Positions 22,260 to 23,709 of a DNA stretch of 23,709 bases are shown here, in pieces. The stretch covers positions 1 through 23,709 of the IMG/VR virus record IMGVR_UViG_3300017719_000202, one strand, 5' to 3'. The notes beneath the pieces were generated by a model. It saw nothing but the letters and a program-made list of their open reading frames with translations. It had not been told where the DNA came from and made no database searches. Each line of letters opens with the position of its first letter. Positions within the stretch are counted from its first letter, which is position 1. This DNA comes from a virus. The position numbers and the translations under genes were made by a program.

Positions 22260-22425
22260 CACACAACCTGCTAGTTATATAAATGTATTTGGTGCCTTCT
22301 GGACACCCCCACAAATACTCTTGTGCCTTTTGTCTACAATTATCTAAATTACTATTTCTGAAATACTTTAGGTATTCCTGTTCTGGTTCTATAACACTAA
22401 TTACATATTCTACTTGCTTATCCAT
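22249..22425 (-). CDS. Unknown 58-residue protein immediately after terminase
   Basis: A 58-codon ORF starts at ATG 22425 (MDKQVEYVISVIEPEQEYLK) and ends at a TAA at 22249-22251. It shares one base with the terminase stop (TAATG). It overlaps the next gene by 11 bases. The product includes NLDNCRQKAQEYLWGCPEGT and ends KYIYITSRLCDAK. Three cysteines and a tyrosine-rich C-terminus are visible. The tight coupling to both neighbours and protein-like composition support a real gene; no function is known. Confidence 0.6.
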   Translation of the reverse strand: MDKQVEYVISVIEPEQEYLKYFRNSNLDNCRQKAQEYLWGCPEGTKYIYITSRLCDAK

Positions 22426-23654
22426 TATAACATCCTTCCTACGCTTCTGGTTACTGGTGCACCACGACTTACATTCTGTTTTATTGGGAATGTTTTAAAA
22501 ACCAAATATCTCAAACTATCAGTTAGATGGTCAAAGCCTGAATTCTTGTCAGGCTGTCTGGTGTTTTCTTTGTATGTGTGTTTAATTAAACACTCTCTGA
22601 GTCTAACACATTGTGGGTCTATTGTCAATCTAATTTCGCCGCTACTGTTACGCAATAATGCATTCACGGCATTTATGCTGTCTGCTACACTAGGATTAGT
22701 TAAATCTGTAAATAATTTGAAGCCATTATTTTTAAGTATAACATGATTACTTATAACACTATTGGTAGACCCTGCTCTGCCTGTGGCATCTGGCATAACA
22801 TTATAAACACGGTCAGGATATCTGTGTTTAATTTCCTTGACCATTTCAAATGTATCTGAGCCATATATTTCTATCTCATCTATAATATGCAAGGCATCAT
22901 TACTTTTAATTCCTATAACAGCACTCATTGGCGAGATATTAAAATCCATTCCTATATATAATGGCATGTTGTTTATGCCAGGAATATCTTTTTTAATTAC
23001 ATTGTGTTCAGTAAAGCCATAAAAGATAACAGATTCGTAGGTGATAAACTGTGCCTCATACTCCTGCTGAAAGCGGCGTTCATCTAGATCTCGGCGAGCA
23101 TCCTCTATCTCTTTGGGAGCCACCTGTCCGCCCTGTATAGTAGTAAACTGATAACTACTCCAATCCTCTGTGGCACCAGCCTGTGCCCATAAGTCCCAGA
23201 AATGGTTACGACCTTTAGGAGATCCTATAAACATAGCATGTCCTAATGTATCTGATAATGTGGGTCTCAACACACTAAACCAGGTATCAGGATCCATGTC
23301 TGCAAATTCATCCAGTGCTATAAAATTATATTTACCGCCTCTCAAAGAATCTTTATTTTCTGAACTACGCAGGGTTATAGTGCTACCATTTACTAATGTT
23401 ACCATTAGTTCTGATTGGTTAATTCGCTTGATCCAGTTCTTGCTGTATAAAGTATCTAATAAATCCTGCCAGATAACTGTTTTGGCTTGCCTATAACTTG
23501 TAGCCATATATAAACATTTCTGATTAGGGAACCTGGCAAACTTAGCCAGCTCATTAATGGCTAAAAATGTTTTGCCAAAACGTCTGCCTGCCGCCACAAC
23601 TCTGAATCTGCTTTTATCGTCAGAAATAGTTTGTTGAGGAGCAGTGAGCTTCAT
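22425..23654 (-). CDS. Terminase large subunit
   Basis: A 409-residue DNA packaging motor. The ATPase half has Walker A GRRFGKT (23-29), Walker B FIALDE (111-116, with D115 and E116) and a coupling motif FIGSPKG (142-148). The nuclease half has the RNase H-like acidic residues: D237 (YIGMDF), D289 (MPDATG) and D375/D379 (GFDHLTDSLRY). It cuts concatemeric DNA and pumps it into the prohead through the portal, encoded in the same direction. At 409 residues it is compact for the family. Start: ATG sharing a base with the upstream stop (TAATG); no strong Shine-Dalgarno, so it is probably coupled to the upstream gene. Confidence 0.95.
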   Translation of the reverse strand: MKLTAPQQTISDDKSRFRVVAAGRRFGKTFLAINELAKFARFPNQKCLYMATSYRQAKTVIWQDLLDTLYSKNWIKRINQSELMVTLVNGSTITLRSSENKDSLRGGKYNFIALDEFADMDPDTWFSVLRPTLSDTLGHAMFIGSPKGRNHFWDLWAQAGATEDWSSYQFTTIQGGQVAPKEIEDARRDLDERRFQQEYEAQFITYESVIFYGFTEHNVIKKDIPGINNMPLYIGMDFNISPMSAVIGIKSNDALHIIDEIEIYGSDTFEMVKEIKHRYPDRVYNVMPDATGRAGSTNSVISNHVILKNNGFKLFTDLTNPSVADSINAVNALLRNSSGEIRLTIDPQCVRLRECLIKHTYKENTRQPDKNSGFDHLTDSLRYLVFKTFPIKQNVSRGAPVTRSVGRML

Positions 23655-23709
23655 TATAACTCTATTTTGGGACTACTAGTGCTGTGTCTGACTTCTGAAC
23701 CATAACCTA
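23654..23709 (-). CDS. C-terminal end of upstream gene (partial)
   Basis: The minus frame from the right edge ends GYGSEVRHSTSSPKIEL and a TAA at 23654-23656 that overlaps the terminase ATG. Only 17 complete codons are visible. A terminase small subunit would be expected here by synteny, but the fragment is too short to tell. Confidence 0.45.
   Translation of the reverse strand, partial: GYGSEVRHSTSSPKIEL

Noticed and set aside
22414-23496. Plus-strand open frames opposite the terminase
   Set aside because: The minus frame contains all terminase motifs; the plus translations are hydrophobic shadow frames.

Overview
The window is part of the genome of an uncultured tailed phage (Caudoviricetes). 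It is AT-rich and tightly packed, and almost every gene belongs to the virion-building module of a long non-contractile (siphovirus-like) tail. I see no tail sheath, baseplate wedge, integrase, lysis gene, tRNA, CRISPR array or insertion sequence. The left-edge fibre carries motifs (YFTNTRSRAAIS, YDNGTGVFTFTP) of a kind I associate with fibres of marine phages, and the AT-rich composition fits a marine phage. The host is not identifiable; Pelagibacterales or another oligotrophic marine bacterium is a guess only.

Most genes lie on the minus strand and read right to left. From the right edge they are: the tail end of an unidentified gene, terminase large subunit (23654-22425), four small unknown genes (22425-21541), then after a plus-strand interruption portal (20015-18315), scaffold (18270-17419), major capsid protein (17361-16390), head-tail adaptor (16358-15798), tail terminator candidate (15795-15403), tail tube (15390-14911), two small unknowns, tail assembly chaperone G with a -1 frameshift extension T (14470-13920), an HK97-gp10-like protein, a 721-residue tape measure, two tail-tip/hub proteins, a GNAT-fold protein, a J-like tail-tip protein, a tail fibre assembly chaperone, a glycine-rich fibre, a small baseplate-like protein, and a giant fibre that runs off the left edge (at least 1390 codons, no stop in the window).

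The exception is a four-gene plus-strand operon (20170-21551) between the terminase block and the portal. Its first gene encodes a protein with two predicted helix-turn-helix units; the other three are unrecognised. It diverges from the portal gene across a 154-bp AT-rich region and converges with an 11-bp overlap on the small gene at 21541. The two divergent genes carry the same 14-nt leader, as an inverted repeat, ending at their start codons. This leader fixes the portal start as TTG.

The most notable points are: a -1 programmed frameshift candidate (G GGG AAG, one codon before the G stop); the divergent HTH operon inside the late structural cluster; a GATAAATA element 44-54 nt before the start codon in three leaders; two adjacent small proteins sharing an HGGKGS start and a Y..x.DKI ending; a strong hairpin after the tail tube gene; and a 912-bp-offset modular duplication in the left-edge fibre. 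Many gene junctions are one-base TAATG overlaps, which suggests translational coupling through the tail module. No stretch longer than 300 bases lacks a gene; the largest gap is 20016-20169.
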